7,754 nt of DNA from Muribaculaceae bacterium (lineage in GTDB: Bacteria > Bacteroidota > Bacteroidia > Bacteroidales > Muribaculaceae): the NCBI GenBank assembly GCA_017545095.1, contig JAFYCU010000007.1:1-7754 (forward strand). Reading direction: 5' to 3'. Each line of letters opens with the position of its first letter. Position 1 is the first letter of the stretch. Made by a program: the position numbers and the translations under genes. The notes beneath the pieces were generated by a model that saw only the letters and a program-made list of their open reading frames with translations, did no database searches and was not told the DNA's origin. Of this stretch, positions 6,806 to 7,754 are shown in pieces.

Positions 6806-6829
6806 AGACCGGCAGTTGCCTTAAACTGT

Positions 6830-7432
6830 TTATTTCACAATCTTGCGGCCGTCGCCGGTGACGTAGATGCCTTTGTGGGCTTTGTCGAGCGATGTGCCCA
6901 TGTAGCGACCGTTGAGGTCGTAGTAGCGCACCGAGCGGTTCACATTGTAGGTGTTGAGGTTCTCAACGCCAGTGGCAACTGGTTCGGAGAAGACAGCATT
7001 GACGGTAACCGGAGCGGCAGGCATCGTGAAGGTGTAGGTGCCCGGCTCGTCGCCCGGTGTGACATCGACTGCTGCCTTGCGCGGTGCCAGCAACGGAGCA
7101 CCCGAAGGCTCGCTGCCATCAACAGTCTCAATGGTGAGCGATTCCAGCGAGTAACCCTCATCGGGAGTGACGGTGAGGGTGACCGTGTCGTTGGTGTAAG
7201 CCCAATCATTCTCACAGGTAACGGTTCCGTCTGCCACACGGAGGCGTTTGTCGGTGCTTATATTCCCCGGAATGTTATACCAGCCAGTGGCGAGCGTTTC
7301 AGTCCCACTCGTGATGGGCGTCGCCTCCACCGTCTGAGTCTGGCCGTTAAGATCCAAGTAGTTGACTTGGTCGGCCCATGCGCTCGCCACAGCCACCAAG
7401 AGCATGGCGAGAATGAGTAGAGCTTTTTTCAT
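6830..7432 (-). CDS. small secreted protein with one FTMP repeat and sorting-like C-terminal tail
   Basis: A 200-residue exported protein. The chosen start (ATG at 7432) begins with a clear signal peptide: MKK, a hydrophobic stretch at 4-16, and cleavage after AWA (18-20). The same frame is open upstream to 7528, but those 32 residues would bury the signal peptide, so I reject them. Residues 23-58 (YLDLNGQTQTVEAT, then GWYNIPGNIS) resemble the N-terminal strands of a family of Bacteroidales secreted proteins. Residues 69-148 form one FTMP repeat (VTLTVTPDEGYSLESL, TYTFTMPAAPVTVNAVF) with an unusually long Pro/Ala-rich loop at 107-130. Residues 168-200 match the tail of the large downstream protein at 19 of 33 positions and end GIYVTGDGRKIVK. 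No catalytic motif is visible; it is probably a secreted or surface-exposed binding protein. It is co-oriented with the large gene but 420 bases away, and each seems to have its own promoter. Confidence 0.88.
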   Translation of the reverse strand: MKKALLILAMLLVAVASAWADQVNYLDLNGQTQTVEATPITSGTETLATGWYNIPGNISTDKRLRVADGTVTCENDWAYTNDTVTLTVTPDEGYSLESLTIETVDGSEPSGAPLLAPRKAAVDVTPGDEPGTYTFTMPAAPVTVNAVFSEPVATGVENLNTYNVNRSVRYYDLNGRYMGTSLDKAHKGIYVTGDGRKIVK

Positions 7433-7539
7433 ATACAGTAAGTTTTTGAGAGTGAATAATCCCGTTTCAAAATGCAACTGAAGATAAAATTCGGGAATTA
7501 TAAGCCAGTCGAGATAAAGAAATTGCATTTTCTTTAGAG

Positions 7540-7547
7540 GAAAGATA
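7540..7547 (-). promoter_or_regulatory. weak -7 candidate for the small secreted-protein gene
   Basis: The minus strand reads TATCTTTC (7547-7540), one base from TAnnTTTG. The best upstream partner is TTTC (7568-7565) with a 17-base spacer, which is short. Support comes mainly from position: the 17-base motif shared with the large gene lies at nearly the same distance upstream. It would give a leader of about 100 bases. Confidence 0.25.
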
Positions 7548-7594
7548 CTGCTTTTTTAAAAACGGAAACTATTTCGGTCGGAATAATTACAAAT

Positions 7595-7611
7595 TCAAGT
7601 TTCGCAAGTAG
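7595..7611. promoter_or_regulatory. 17-base motif shared by both secreted-protein upstream regions, copy 2
   Basis: Matches 6631-6647 at 15 of 17 positions, with TCAAGTTTCG identical, in the same orientation relative to the downstream gene. It starts 163 bases upstream of the ATG at 7432; the other copy starts 222 bases upstream of the ATG at 6409. Confidence 0.3.
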
Positions 7612-7625
7612 ATTTATTTGCACAA

Positions 7626-7742
7626 GAGCAGTCGTGCTCGTTGGTGGTCGAAGACCACAACAAGGCCACGGCCTTGAATTATCTGAAACCTGAAAGTATA
7701 TCAAAACTATGGAACAATGACAGCGCTTGCCCGGCAGGGCAA
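7626..7742. repeat. cluster of four short perfect hairpins
   Basis: Four inverted repeats follow one another: GAGCA/TGCTC around a 4-base loop (7626-7639); GTGGTC/GACCAC around GAA (7644-7658); CAAGGCC/GGCCTTG around AC (7661-7676); and TTGCCC/GGGCAA around GGCA (7727-7742). The first three are separated by only 2-4 bases. None is followed by a clear T run. The cluster may be a structured RNA, a repetitive extragenic element or the edge of a mobile element cut by the window end. The hairpins are plain in the sequence; their role is unknown. Confidence 0.45.
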
Positions 7743-7754
7743 TATCTGAGTAGC

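Larger units (their letters stand above)
6410..6829. other. intergenic region between the two secreted-protein genes
   Basis: This 420-base gap carries no convincing gene on either strand. It holds the probable 5' leader and promoter of the large gene (to about 6581), a 17-base motif shared with the upstream region of the small gene (6631-6647), a near-perfect 24-base palindrome (6658-6681) and a hairpin with a perfect 13-bp stem (6763-6805) just after the small gene. GGTCGTAC occurs twice 22 bases apart (6453-6460 and 6475-6482), and TGCAGC/GCTGCA can form a small hairpin at 6495-6511. Stretch 6682-6762 shows nothing. Confidence 0.6.
7433..7754. other. intergenic region upstream of the small secreted-protein gene
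   Basis: I find no gene in these 322 bases. The part nearest the start codon (7433-7612) is AT-rich and holds a weak promoter candidate and the second copy of the 17-base shared motif. The part from 7626 to the window edge carries four short perfect hairpins in about 117 bases. Stretch 7677-7726 shows nothing. Confidence 0.55.

Noticed and set aside
7433..7528. A 32-residue N-terminal extension of the small secreted protein.
   Set aside because: The extension would place the clear signal peptide in the middle of the protein, and the DNA there is AT-rich intergenic sequence. The ATG at 7432 fits an exported protein.

Overview
The window looks like chromosomal DNA of a gut-type member of the order Bacteroidales (Prevotellaceae or Muribaculaceae would fit). 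Three things point there: promoter-like elements of the Bacteroidetes type (TTTG about 20 bases before TAnnTTTG), start codons preceded by A/T-rich sequence with no Shine-Dalgarno motif, and protein families typical of the order. Coding DNA is GC-rich and the gaps are AT-rich. All three genes I accept are on the minus strand, so they read from right to left.

Layout from right to left. Bases 7433-7754 hold no gene but carry a cluster of short perfect hairpins near the right edge and a possible promoter. Bases 6830-7432 encode a 200-residue exported protein with one FTMP-type repeat and a short C-terminal tail. Bases 6410-6829 are a gap with a 13-bp-stem hairpin, a near-perfect palindrome and a likely promoter. 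Bases 1166-6409 encode a 1747-residue exported mosaic protein: three copies of a CY-motif module, four chitobiase-type beta-sandwich repeats, one OB-fold-like domain, six FTMP repeats and a tail like that of the small protein. A strong hairpin terminator lies at 1111-1146. Bases 637-1110 are non-coding and hold a 35-base direct repeat and a textbook promoter. Bases 1-636 are the 5' part of an AAA-ATPase-like gene that runs off the left edge.

How the genes relate. The small and large secreted proteins share the FTMP repeat and a C-terminal tail (19 of 33 residues identical, no gaps). Their upstream regions share a 15/17-base motif at a similar distance from their candidate -7 elements. This suggests two related, perhaps co-regulated cell-envelope or secreted proteins, not a biochemical pathway. 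No enzyme active site was recognised in either, so an adhesive or carbohydrate-contacting role is only an inference. The ATPase gene has its own promoter and is probably an unrelated neighbour from a family that is often present in many copies in these genomes.

I saw no RNA gene, CRISPR array, transposase or phage gene. The long plus-strand open frames opposite the large gene are best explained by codon bias.
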